Below, one piece after another: positions 10,001 to 18,157 of a DNA stretch of 45,005 nucleotides. The translations under genes and the position numbers were made by a program. The stretch is from an uncultured Muribaculum sp. Its GTDB lineage: Bacteria > Bacteroidota > Bacteroidia > Bacteroidales > Muribaculaceae. Numbering within the stretch: position 1 is the first letter of the stretch; each line of letters opens with the position of its first letter. The notes beneath the pieces were generated by a model. The model had not been told where the DNA came from and searched no databases. It was given only the letters and a program-made list of their open reading frames with translations. The DNA is taken from contig CAJTSJ010000023.1 in the NCBI GenBank assembly GCA_910578785.1, forward strand, positions 1 to 45,005, in the 5' to 3' direction.

Positions 10001-11077
10001 GGCAACAATACTGCCGGAGGTACGGGTGTGGGTCTGCATCTTACCAAATCGCTTGTCGGACTGCATCATGGAACCATTTCCGTCATGGACAATCCTGCCG
10101 GAACCGGCACACGCTTCGCCGTTCGGATTCCATTGGGATGCAACCACCTTTCTGACGAACGTATTGTTCAGACGGATGTGGCAGAAGAGAATGGACTTGA
10201 CAGGATAAATGCGCTGAAAGACAGTGGACTGGCACTTCCGGCATGTTGCGCTGAAGATATTGAGCCGTCGTCAGATTCCCGCCAGACACCCAAGGAGGTT
10301 GTGATGATAGTGGAAGATGATGAGGACATTCGGTCATACCTTTGCCGCGAATTGTCGGCAAATTACCGCACTGTAGCATGCGAAAACGGTAAAGCCGCCT
10401 ATGAGCAGATGCTCCACAAAATTCCCGATTTGGTGATAAGCGATGTAATGATGCCGGAGATGGACGGACTCGAACTTACACGGCGGATTAAGAATAATAT
10501 TAATCTGAACCATATACCGGTTATTTTGCTTTCGGCCAAAAATCGGGATGAGGACAATATAGAGGGACTTGAATCCGGGGCTGATGCCTACATGTCAAAG
10601 CCGTTTAACATCGAGATACTCATATCGACTATCGCTAATTTGATTAAGGGCCATCAGCGTCTGAAGAATGCTTTCAGCGGTCAGCAAATGCAGGACGACA
10701 AGATTACAGAACTGCAAGTGGAGTCCTATGATGAAAAGCTGATGGAGAAGGTGATGAAGGTTATAAACGACAATATCTCCAATCCTGATCTGACGGTCGA
10801 AATGCTTGCCTCGGAAGTCGGTTTGTCGCGAACTCATCTGCATCGCAAGCTGAAGGAGATTACCAATCAGTCGTCTCGTACATTTATCCGCAATACGCGT
10901 CTGCGTCTGTCGGTAAAGATGATAGTAGACCACAAATTGACTGTCTCTGATGTGGCCATGAGGCTTGGATTCAAGAGTGCAAATAACTTTTCCACGTCAT
11001 TCAAGCTTCTGTATGGGGTCACTCCGTCGGAGTATGCCGAGCGTGCAAGGAATGAGGGTGAGAAAGAAGAATTATAG
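7028..11077 (+). CDS. Hybrid two-component system regulator (HTCS) of the xylan locus
   Basis: A one-polypeptide sensor and transcription factor, 1349 residues, anchored in the inner membrane. Order seen: signal peptide 1-22; periplasmic two-propeller sensor of Reg_prop repeats (for example MIWVGTEDGLNRYDG) to about 670; a Y_Y_Y domain to about 760; membrane helix about 764-790; HisKA with the phosphorylated His817 in FINISHEIRTPMS; HATPase with the N and G boxes (LLSNAIKYTPKGG, GTGVGLHL); receiver domain with Asp1139 in VISDVMMPEMDG; AraC-type HTH at the C-terminus (about 1245-1345). By family knowledge the periplasmic part binds an imported oligosaccharide and the HTH activates the matching locus. 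The convergent xus block makes xylo- or arabinoxylo-oligosaccharides the likely ligand. The ATG at 7028 was chosen over the in-frame GTG at 7019 because it begins the signal peptide. Confidence 0.94.
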   Translation: MKRIGTLIFLLILSSTIRMVAKPQFFTTDHDLTSSLINVIYQDRNGMIWVGTEDGLNRYDGSKFTQYRNIPGDSTSLSQNYVNMVFEDSKGRLFVCTHHGLQMHNPVTDKFTPVARTVDGNVYPWSAASMLETEPDSIWILSSVRAKVVKADYDGVVVKRWEDSSSPIFNIGDGVCDVAGFQWLFDRNGLYRLNRKHEIVAEHKEINDPVNLEAAVARDGTLYVAAFTGGLYRYDMLGDKFIKINDPGGKSLLVKDIYPDDESNDIYLATDGRGLKKYSPETGEFSDVMFGEGILDCQNQKVHSVLKDKGGNLWIAIFQKGIVLMPSHPASFKYVGHKSLTENVIGEECVVALLKEQNSDKLWIGVDNGGLYELDMKTMSTNRYINSVPQVLSGMFMDSKNNLWIGSYTDGCGIFDTEGKKYNKIHLYDENGREVVSVYDFAEDEYGHVWIATLGGGLFMYDPQTRKVQSAGKHTGDKWFTSAYYSVRNKTLYLGTYDGALKIKDINDGGHVEKYVPSNIIHSINESSDGNVWFASSAGLVRLNPDNDSIEVYTDADGLPVNTIYGIEEDDMGILWISTSHGLSQFNRKNGTFTNYFVDDGLQGNEFYKNSSFKDSDGQIYFGGINGITYFNPADVVKPGRKWTVRLADIYLHGKPVKGGMKSGGRTIVNEPPYGASEIKLSDSDNSFSIEFATTEFGNPESMRYQYSMDGDKWVTLAHGSNMVNFSDLNSGKHTLRLRAEDNGVVSDEKLVTIDIAWPWYETWWACVIYCVLIVLALLGIYSSVLLSQRHKRQELEQRQRERINEAKFQFFINISHEIRTPMSLVMGPLQKMMDSDDDPERQKNYRLIRRNANRVLRLVNELMDIRKIDKNRLKLTFAETALTPFIEDLYDTFQQAASTRDIRFTFEHEGCDDLKAWVDVANFDKIVMNLLSNAIKYTPKGGTVEVRLSKGTDMSESGPLRDYAEISVTDTGIGISKDEQKHIFERFYQAGNNTAGGTGVGLHLTKSLVGLHHGTISVMDNPAGTGTRFAVRIPLGCNHLSDERIVQTDVAEENGLDRINALKDSGLALPACCAEDIEPSSDSRQTPKEVVMIVEDDEDIRSYLCRELSANYRTVACENGKAAYEQMLHKIPDLVISDVMMPEMDGLELTRRIKNNINLNHIPVILLSAKNRDEDNIEGLESGADAYMSKPFNIEILISTIANLIKGHQRLKNAFSGQQMQDDKITELQVESYDEKLMEKVMKVINDNISNPDLTVEMLASEVGLSRTHLHRKLKEITNQSSRTFIRNTRLRLSVKMIVDHKLTVSDVAMRLGFKSANNFSTSFKLLYGVTPSEYAERARNEGEKEEL

Positions 11078-11083
11078 AAAAAT

Positions 11084-11179
11084 AGATGGCCGGGGATTGA
11101 AACCAAGCGACAATCTTCGGCCATCTAAAATAGTAATAGCCGGGCAATTTTGGCCTTATGGCTTCATTACCCGGCCATC
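11084..11179. terminator. Convergent terminator region with alternative hairpins
   Basis: Between the convergent HTCS and GH127 genes, AGATGGCCG (11084-11092) can pair with CGGCCATCT (11118-11126). The same left arm, read as GATGGCCGGG (11086-11095), can instead pair with CCCGGCCATC (11170-11179). A third hairpin, GCCGGGCAAT with ATTACCCGGC, lies within the right half. It probably ends both transcripts, although no long T-run follows. Confidence 0.5.
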
Positions 11180-11208
11180 AAGTTTTTTATAAACTTCGAC
11201 TTCCTGCT

Positions 11209-13587
11209 CTACTCGGCAGGCTTAATCATTCTGACCATATATACGCTTCCGGCAATGTGTCCGGGATGGCTTCTGAATGTCAGTTCTACGTTGTCCTTTT
11301 CTGCCAGCAGGTGTGACGGAATCTTATATTCTACATCTACGAACTCCTCTGTCTTCCACTTGTTTGCTACATTTTCCGTGGCGATTACTTCGTTGTCGAC
11401 AAGGATGTCAAAGCTACGCTTGCCTTGCTCGTTGCCCCAGTAGCGCACCATTAGAGTCAGCTCCGGATGTGATTCGGTCTTCATCTTGTACGTAAAGAAT
11501 CCTCCGTCTGTGGCGTTGCGCCAGGGTTGACCCTGATAATTGCCTTTTTCAGAACGGTCAAATGTCATGAAGTGGTCGGCTTCAGGCTGTTGTTCGCCGG
11601 TGTTGACTGCATCGACCGTACGGCGGTCGAGAGCAAGCCTAAGGGCTTCCTTGGCGGCTTCCTCTTCGCGGTGTTGCGCATATTCCTGCGGTGTCATCGC
11701 CAGCCAGTACATCATGTAGCGGCAGTCATGGATGCGGTAGAACGGTTCAAGAACCAGATTGCATTTGTCTTCAAACAGACCGGGTACGGTGTAGCACGAC
11801 TTGCGCCCTTCGACAGGAACGAGATTCTGGAGTTTCGACTCGATATCTTTACGCTCGCCGATAAGCAGGGGAGTGTCGAACACCGATACTAACGGACCGC
11901 CGGCTATGTGGGCCCAGCGACTGTCGTCGCCTACAAGACCGTTGAGGTCGTCAGTGCTGTACTTTGCTCCAAGCACGATCGGACCGCGCATGATAGAAAG
12001 ATATTCCGGGACGTTAGGCATTTCTTCTACACGCACCGACATGGGCATGGTAAGTTCGACTACATCGCCGTCTTTCCATTTGCGGTCAATTGACACGTAC
12101 TTATGAGGTTGTGCATCAAATTTGACTTCTTTGCCGTTTACGGTTATGGTCATGCCGTCAGTCCAGTCAGGATGGCGGAGTTTCAGATTAAATTTTTTGC
12201 TTTTACCCTTTTCTGTATTGATTGTGATGCGGCTTGTCTCAGAGTCCGGGAACTGAGTTTCTTGCGTCAGTGTCACGCCTTTTTCCTTCCAGTTCAGACG
12301 TGAGGGTATGAACAGATTGACCTGCAGGTCGTCGCCGGAATGGGTATAAATGAACTGACCGTACTTTCCATGGTTCTCCATCCCGGTTCCCACACAGCAC
12401 CACATGGCACTGTTAGGTTGCGAGTATACGCGGTAGTGGCCCGGACGCGCTGAAGTGAAGTAAACATATCCGCCGTGCTCTGGATGCTGGGTTGACAGGA
12501 TGTGGTTGTAGAGAGCGCGCTCGTAGTAGTCGGCAAACTGTGAGTCGCCGGTCATTCTGAACAGCCCCTCGGTCAGTTTCAGCATGTTATTGGTGTTGCA
12601 CGATTCCGGACCTTCGCGGTCTGTGGCATAGCTCTTGCAGTCATCTGCCGAGGCGAAATGTTCGCGGCGGCTGTTTCCTCCGATCGACAGTGAGCGGGTG
12701 TCGACCACAGTGTGCCAGAAGAAGTCTGCCGCGTCCATGTAGGTCTTGTCGCCTGACAGTTCGGCTATTCGCTGATATCCTACGACTTTAGGTACCTGGG
12801 TGTTGGCGTGCTTGTTGTCGAGGTTGTCTACACCTTTGGCCATGCTGTCGAGCAGCCAGTGATGAGAGAAACGTTTGGCCGCGTCGAGATATTTCTGCTC
12901 GCCGGTAATGGCGTATGCATCGGCATATACTTCGTCCATGCCTCCGAATTCGTTGTCAAGCATGGCTTCCATCTGTTTGTCGTCGAGCGGTGCGATTACG
13001 TCTATACCCCAGTCGCACATGGCGAGGAACATTCTTTTGGCATCGTTGTTGCCGGTATATAGCCATGCGTCTCGTAGTCCGGCATATATTTTGTGGACAT
13101 TATACCAGGGAACCCAGTATTTCCAGATTATGCCGACATTGCCCTTTTTGATCTCCGGCCAAAGACCTTTGCTGTTGGGCACACCGCCTACATATCCGTT
13201 GCCGTTGGCTTTCTGGCAACGGTCAAGTTCGGATATCATGTAGTCCATTCGTTCTTTCAGTTTCGGATTGCCGGTGGCCGCGTAGTGTATGGCCAGTGCC
13301 GACAGATAGTGGCCTCCGACGTGGCCGTCCAGTCCATCCCAGCAAGAGAAGCTTTCGGCTTTTGCCGGTAGGCCGGCCTCTTTAAGATACGGAGCCAGGA
13401 GCCTGTCGACGTCATATTGCAGTAGAATGTCGACATTGAGGTCCTGGGCGTGTTTGAATTGTCCGTCGAGAAGCGATACGTCTGTCAGCGGAAATGTGTT
13501 TGGATACAGAGCCTCCTGAGCGTTGGCGCTGAAGCAACACGCCGACATCGCAATCCCGATTGCGGAGCTAAGGAATAGTTGTTTCAT
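11209..13587 (-). CDS. GH127 beta-L-arabinofuranosidase-like enzyme
   Basis: A 792-residue exported enzyme (signal peptide 1-23, ending ANA) of the GH127 (former DUF1680) family, which releases beta-L-arabinofuranose through a zinc-bound cysteine nucleophile. The required residues are visible: Glu328 and Cys330 in GPESCNTNNM, and Cys397-Cys398 in MWCCVGTGMENHG, corresponding to the metal ligands and nucleophile known from HypBA1. An (alpha/alpha)6 barrel fills about 30-430, beta-sandwich domains follow to about 640, and an extra 130-residue C-terminal beta-rich domain (about 660-792) is typical of the long Bacteroidetes members. It is the last gene of the side-chain enzyme cluster, 13 bases after GH95. 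Soluble periplasmic location is inferred. GH127 also contains members with other linkages, so the substrate is not settled. Confidence 0.88.
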   Translation of the reverse strand: MKQLFLSSAIGIAMSACCFSANAQEALYPNTFPLTDVSLLDGQFKHAQDLNVDILLQYDVDRLLAPYLKEAGLPAKAESFSCWDGLDGHVGGHYLSALAIHYAATGNPKLKERMDYMISELDRCQKANGNGYVGGVPNSKGLWPEIKKGNVGIIWKYWVPWYNVHKIYAGLRDAWLYTGNNDAKRMFLAMCDWGIDVIAPLDDKQMEAMLDNEFGGMDEVYADAYAITGEQKYLDAAKRFSHHWLLDSMAKGVDNLDNKHANTQVPKVVGYQRIAELSGDKTYMDAADFFWHTVVDTRSLSIGGNSRREHFASADDCKSYATDREGPESCNTNNMLKLTEGLFRMTGDSQFADYYERALYNHILSTQHPEHGGYVYFTSARPGHYRVYSQPNSAMWCCVGTGMENHGKYGQFIYTHSGDDLQVNLFIPSRLNWKEKGVTLTQETQFPDSETSRITINTEKGKSKKFNLKLRHPDWTDGMTITVNGKEVKFDAQPHKYVSIDRKWKDGDVVELTMPMSVRVEEMPNVPEYLSIMRGPIVLGAKYSTDDLNGLVGDDSRWAHIAGGPLVSVFDTPLLIGERKDIESKLQNLVPVEGRKSCYTVPGLFEDKCNLVLEPFYRIHDCRYMMYWLAMTPQEYAQHREEEAAKEALRLALDRRTVDAVNTGEQQPEADHFMTFDRSEKGNYQGQPWRNATDGGFFTYKMKTESHPELTLMVRYWGNEQGKRSFDILVDNEVIATENVANKWKTEEFVDVEYKIPSHLLAEKDNVELTFRSHPGHIAGSVYMVRMIKPAE

Positions 13588-13600
13588 TGATGTGATCAGG

Positions 13601-16075
13601 TTATTGTTTTTTTAAAGTGTAAGTCTTGCCTGCTTCAGTCACGATATCGTACTCATATACGGGACGGACTGAAAGCTGTTCAAAGGTAGTCAATTCGGTT
13701 GATTTAAGAGGCTGTTTTATCTCTACAGGTGCCATCAAGGGGTTCGGACAGTCGCCGGATGCCTTTACGAGACCGTTACCTTTCAGAGGCCAGTAAGAGC
13801 GTATGCGCAGTGGACCGCCTATGTTTGATTTTACAGTTACTTTTGTCGGACGGCCGTCTTTCCATGCCAGGTCGGTCACGAAACCGCCTCGGGCAAGAAG
13901 TCCTTTGACCTCGCCGTTGCTCCATGAATCGGGTAGGGCCGGAAGCAGGTGTAAGGCTCCGTCGTGGCTCTGCACCAACATCTCGCAAACGCCTGCGGCG
14001 CATCCGAAGTTTCCGTCGATCTGGAATGGCGGATGTGCGTCAAACAGGTTCGGATAAGTGCGTCCGTCCGGATATTTACGCGCTTGAGAGTCGTCGGGGA
14101 GAATGTGGAGCATATTCTTGATGATTTTGAATGCGTGGTTGCCGTCGAGCATTCTCGCCCAGAAGTTGATTTTCCATCCCAGGCTCCATCCTGTGGCCAT
14201 GTCGCCGCGCTGGTTAAGCGTGTTTGAAGCCGCGGTGAACAGCTCAGGATGCGAATAAGGCGATATCTGGTTTGATGGGTATAGTCCGTAGAGATGTGAT
14301 ATATGGCGGTGTTCGTCGTTGGGGTCGTCGCCGTCGACAAGCCATTCCTGGAGCTGTCCGTGGCGGCCGATCTGCATAGGAGGGAGCTTGTCTATGGCCG
14401 AGCGCAGGCGGGTCGTGTAGTCTGAGTCGGTCTTCCCGAGAATCTCGGATGCCTTCAACGTGGCTGACAATATGTCGAGCACAATCTGATTGTCCATGGT
14501 AGAGCCGGCTGTAAGCGTAGTGCTTTTTCCCATGGGTCCGTGTTCGGGTGATACTGTCGGGTTGGTCACCAGCCATCCGTAGTCAGGGTGAATCTGGAGG
14601 TAGTCGAGAAGGAAGTCCGCGGCACCTTTAAGCACGTCATAGTTCTCGGCAAGCATCTGCTTGTCGCCTGTGAAGAGGTATTGTTGCCAGATGTGTGTTG
14701 CGAGCCATGCTCCTCCGGTCGGAAACATACCCCATTCCGTTCCGTCGACAGGCCCGGCTATGCGCCAGAGGTCGGTGTTGTGGTGGGCCATCCATCCGTC
14801 GCATCCGTACATCTGTTTTGCGGTCAGTGAACCTGTCTTGCTCAGATCGCGGATCATGGAGAGCAATGGTTGCTGGGTCTCCACGAGATTGCCTACAAGC
14901 GCAGGCCAGTAGTTCATTTCGGCGTTGATGTTGATGGTGTATTTTGAGTCCCATGGCGCATCCATCTTATCGTTCCATACACCCTGCAGGTTGGCCGGCT
15001 GACCGCCGGGCTGCGATGAGGATATTAGCAGATAGCGTCCGTACTGCATCATCAGGGCTACGAGCGCGAGGTCGTCGCCGGTCTCGGCGAATGTAGCAAG
15101 ACGTTTGTCGGTGGGCAGTTTGGAGGCTTTGGTGGCAGGCAGATTAAGTGTCACGCGGTCAAACTGGTCCGTGTATTTCTCCAGATGCTCAGCCAGAAGT
15201 GTCTTGTACGGTTTTGATTCGACGCTTTTAAGCGATGCAAGGTTCTTTGTGGCGGGGTTGCCGCTGATGTCGTCGTACTTGACGAAGTTTGTTGCCGCAA
15301 CGATGTAGATGGTGGCAGATGAGGCGTGTTCTACAGCCACTCCGTTAGAGCTGTTGGTCGAAGAACCGTCGGTGGCGATTTTGATGTCGCACTGTGCTGT
15401 CAGTCCTCGGTCAATGCCTTCCTGTTCGACATTCTTTACCGTAACAGTCAGCTGATTGCCGTTGCTGACAGTGATGGAGTGTTCGAGCGGAGTGTCGTAG
15501 GCTACGTTGAAGTTCAGCGCACCTTTTTTACTCGCGGTAATATGCACTATGATGGCATTGTCGGCCTGCGATGCAAATGCGGTGCGTTTGAATTTAACGC
15601 CGTCGGCGGTGTATTCAGTGGTAGACAACGCTGTCGACAGGTCAAGCTCGCGACGGTAGTCTGACGGATTGGTCATTCCTGAAAACGAAAGCTTGACGTT
15701 GCCTAAAGGCAGGTAGCGCATTCCGTGAGGTCCTTTGAAGAAATATTTGTCGGTAAGCTTGCGGGCTTTGTCCTCTTCTCCTGCGAAGATTAGGTCGCGC
15801 ACGACTTTAAGATGTTCGTTTGCTTCCGGGGAATTATTATTGTGTGGCGATCCAGACCAGAATGTCTCTTCGTTGAGCTGTATGGTCTCCGTGTCTATAC
15901 CTCCGTAAACCATGGCGCCGAGATGCGAGTTGCCTATTGGGAGAGCCTCGAGCCATCTGTCGGCGGGTTCGTCGTACCATAATTTCAACTCCTGCGCCAT
16001 GGCATATGCAGGCGCAAGAGTTGAAATAAGACTTATAATAAGGAATTTAGTCGTTGTCGATAGCAAATTTTTCAT
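13601..16075 (-). CDS. GH95 alpha-L-fucosidase / alpha-L-galactosidase
   Basis: An 824-residue exported enzyme (signal peptide ending AMA, mature start QELKLWYDEPA). The opening LWYDEPADRWLEALPIGNSHLGAMVYGG and the barrel motifs MNYWPALVGNL and MAHHNTDLWRIAGP are characteristic of GH95. Family enzymes hydrolyse alpha-1,2-L-fucosides or alpha-L-galactosides with inversion. The NIN motif just before MNYWPA corresponds to the catalytic asparagine pair described in the bifidobacterial enzyme. In a xylan locus, removal of terminal L-galactose from complex cereal xylan is the more likely role than defucosylation; this is inference from context. It sits in a tight run with GH97 (26 bases upstream) and GH127 (13 bases downstream). 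Confidence 0.93.
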   Translation of the reverse strand: MKNLLSTTTKFLIISLISTLAPAYAMAQELKLWYDEPADRWLEALPIGNSHLGAMVYGGIDTETIQLNEETFWSGSPHNNNSPEANEHLKVVRDLIFAGEEDKARKLTDKYFFKGPHGMRYLPLGNVKLSFSGMTNPSDYRRELDLSTALSTTEYTADGVKFKRTAFASQADNAIIVHITASKKGALNFNVAYDTPLEHSITVSNGNQLTVTVKNVEQEGIDRGLTAQCDIKIATDGSSTNSSNGVAVEHASSATIYIVAATNFVKYDDISGNPATKNLASLKSVESKPYKTLLAEHLEKYTDQFDRVTLNLPATKASKLPTDKRLATFAETGDDLALVALMMQYGRYLLISSSQPGGQPANLQGVWNDKMDAPWDSKYTININAEMNYWPALVGNLVETQQPLLSMIRDLSKTGSLTAKQMYGCDGWMAHHNTDLWRIAGPVDGTEWGMFPTGGAWLATHIWQQYLFTGDKQMLAENYDVLKGAADFLLDYLQIHPDYGWLVTNPTVSPEHGPMGKSTTLTAGSTMDNQIVLDILSATLKASEILGKTDSDYTTRLRSAIDKLPPMQIGRHGQLQEWLVDGDDPNDEHRHISHLYGLYPSNQISPYSHPELFTAASNTLNQRGDMATGWSLGWKINFWARMLDGNHAFKIIKNMLHILPDDSQARKYPDGRTYPNLFDAHPPFQIDGNFGCAAGVCEMLVQSHDGALHLLPALPDSWSNGEVKGLLARGGFVTDLAWKDGRPTKVTVKSNIGGPLRIRSYWPLKGNGLVKASGDCPNPLMAPVEIKQPLKSTELTTFEQLSVRPVYEYDIVTEAGKTYTLKKQ

Positions 16076-16101
16076 ATTATAAAAACCGTATTTATATTTG
16101 T

Positions 16102-18069
16102 TTAAGCACCGATGGCATCACCGATAATCAGCAATCCTCCGTTAGTGGGTATCGTTACTTTTATTTCACCTTTTTTATTGAGTTTTTCTTCCGACACCTT
16201 TCCTTCGAGCTTATCATTGTCTGAATAGACGGTCACTTTGTCGCCGGCATTGATCATGGGCAGATACAATGTGGCCTTTACCGGTTCGCTTTGGGCGTTG
16301 ACTCCTGCGATGTACCACTTGTCGCCGTTGCGTCGTGCCAAGATTACGTATTTGCCGGGATAGCCGTCGATGAATTTTACTTCATCCCAGACGGAAGGAA
16401 CCTCCTTCATGAAGTTGATGGCCCATGCAGGAGCGTCGGTCAGATTGTTGGGGGCGAGAGCGAAGTGCTGGACGGCCGACTGGAACAGCACGGCTGTGGC
16501 GAGAGCGAATACGTCGGATGTGATTCGCTTCGAGCCTCGCGGTTCGTTGTTCGCGTTATAGTATTTGTTAAGGGCGCTGCCTCCGAAGTCCATGCTGCCG
16601 ACAGTGTTGCGGATTATGGGATGCAGAGTGGCGTTGAATGCTTCCGCATCGCAGCTTCCCTGCGAGAAGTGCAGATTTTCGCTTGCAAGCACAGCTTCGG
16701 ACGAAGCATAGTTGGGATACATGCGTTCCCATCCTCGGGGCAGGGTGCATCCGTGGAATATGACCTGGATGCCGTAGTCGTTTGCATCGGTCAGGATGTC
16801 TTCATAGATGCGCATCATCTCCTGCTTGTCGCCTCCGAAGAAGTCGACCTTTATACCGCGGATACCGTTGTCGTGCATCCATTTCATCTCCTTGCGGCGG
16901 GCAACGGTGTTGTCCATGTGCCCGCGCGGACCTTGAGGTGCGTCGTTCCAGTAGCCGTTGGAGTTATACCAGAGATAGAGGTCGACATTTTTCGACTTGC
17001 CGTAGCGGGCGAGTTCCTCCATTCGGTCATAGCCTATCTGAGTGTCCCAAAGGGCATCGACAAGAACGGTGTTGTAACCGAGTTCGGCGGCGAAGTCGAT
17101 GTAGCGTTTCTGTTCGTCGAAGTTGCAGCTCGGATCCATCTTTATGATCCAGCTCCAGGTGCCTTTGCTGGGTTCATACTGTTTGCTGGGTTCATATTTG
17201 GGCTTTACCACGTCGAAGGGTATTGTCGTCTCGACTATCGGAGCAAGAGAGTTGCCGAGAGTTATGGTGCGCCAGGGGGTGTCGCCGGGCAGGGCGATGC
17301 CGGGTGTGGTCGACCCCAGACCGTTCATTTCTCCTTTCTGCGGAAATCCGATGGCGTATTCTTTGTCCTTGTCGTCCCAGAGCAGACGGCTTGCGCAGTA
17401 GGATCCGTCGACACCGGTCTCAGAGATGAGAATCCAGCCTTCGTCGCCGTTGCGGAACAGACAGGGGAACGAATATCCTTCACCCCAGCCGTTCTTGCCC
17501 ATGGTGTCGTCGACGGTGTAGGGGGTCTCGTAGCTCGGCGATGTGCGGGCAAAGCCGCCCATTGGTCCGCTTTGGGGGCAGAGGAATGTGGTGGTTCCCT
17601 CAGGCAGCTTGAATCCGGTGTTTTCCTCCTCGATTACGTAGCACTTTGTCTGGCCCTTGGGAAACAGCGTGTACTTGAACGCTACGTCATTGTTGCCTAC
17701 GTGGAACGTCACGTCCATTACTTTTTTGCCGTCCTTGCTGAACGAGTAAGTGGCGCGGTTGGCCTTGACGTCAACATGCCGTTTTTTGATGTTGGGCAGG
17801 GTGTATGATTCGTTGACGGCGGTCACGGGAGTGGCTTCGCTCAATGTCAGCCCCTTGGTGAAGTCGCCTTCGTTGGTCTTGATGCCGAGTGACGATGGCA
17901 GAATAAAGGCCTTTCCGTCATAGTTGACTGAATATGCCGGTATGCCTCCTGCATCGTCGATGTCGACTGTAAGCTTGCCGTCGGGACTGGTAAGCTGATG
18001 GCCGGCCATGGCTATGAACGGCGAGATGGTTGAGATACAGGTGATTACTAATTGCTTGTTGAATTGCAT
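16102..18069 (-). CDS. GH97 retaining alpha-galactosidase-type enzyme
   Basis: A 655-residue exported protein (signal peptide ending MAG) with the GH97 layout: N-terminal beta-supersandwich (about 25-280), a TIM barrel (about 290-560) and a C-terminal beta domain. The barrel motif GIKVDFFGGDKQ places Asp409 where retaining GH97 enzymes (BtGH97b type, Asp415) have their nucleophile; inverting SusB-type members have Gly there and use glutamates. So alpha-galactosidase, or the related beta-L-arabinopyranosidase specificity, is favoured over alpha-glucosidase. SEAVLASENLHFSQG follows where the acid/base is expected. It is transcribed with GH95 and GH127 downstream; 88 bases separate it from the CE6 gene upstream, with no promoter box recognised there. 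Confidence 0.92.
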   Translation of the reverse strand: MQFNKQLVITCISTISPFIAMAGHQLTSPDGKLTVDIDDAGGIPAYSVNYDGKAFILPSSLGIKTNEGDFTKGLTLSEATPVTAVNESYTLPNIKKRHVDVKANRATYSFSKDGKKVMDVTFHVGNNDVAFKYTLFPKGQTKCYVIEEENTGFKLPEGTTTFLCPQSGPMGGFARTSPSYETPYTVDDTMGKNGWGEGYSFPCLFRNGDEGWILISETGVDGSYCASRLLWDDKDKEYAIGFPQKGEMNGLGSTTPGIALPGDTPWRTITLGNSLAPIVETTIPFDVVKPKYEPSKQYEPSKGTWSWIIKMDPSCNFDEQKRYIDFAAELGYNTVLVDALWDTQIGYDRMEELARYGKSKNVDLYLWYNSNGYWNDAPQGPRGHMDNTVARRKEMKWMHDNGIRGIKVDFFGGDKQEMMRIYEDILTDANDYGIQVIFHGCTLPRGWERMYPNYASSEAVLASENLHFSQGSCDAEAFNATLHPIIRNTVGSMDFGGSALNKYYNANNEPRGSKRITSDVFALATAVLFQSAVQHFALAPNNLTDAPAWAINFMKEVPSVWDEVKFIDGYPGKYVILARRNGDKWYIAGVNAQSEPVKATLYLPMINAGDKVTVYSDNDKLEGKVSEEKLNKKGEIKVTIPTNGGLLIIGDAIGA

Positions 18070-18157
18070 AATTTATAGTTGAAATGTGGGGGTTAAAAAG
18101 ATAATGATTTACTGACATATATCCATGCCGTAATACCATTATTCGGATAATTGTTAA

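Noticed and set aside
16291..17808. A 505-codon open frame on the plus strand opposite GH97
   Set aside because: It is the mirror of the strongly supported GH97 gene, has no recognisable domain, and similar antisense frames appear opposite other long genes here (2030-2995, 27668-28738) because of codon bias.
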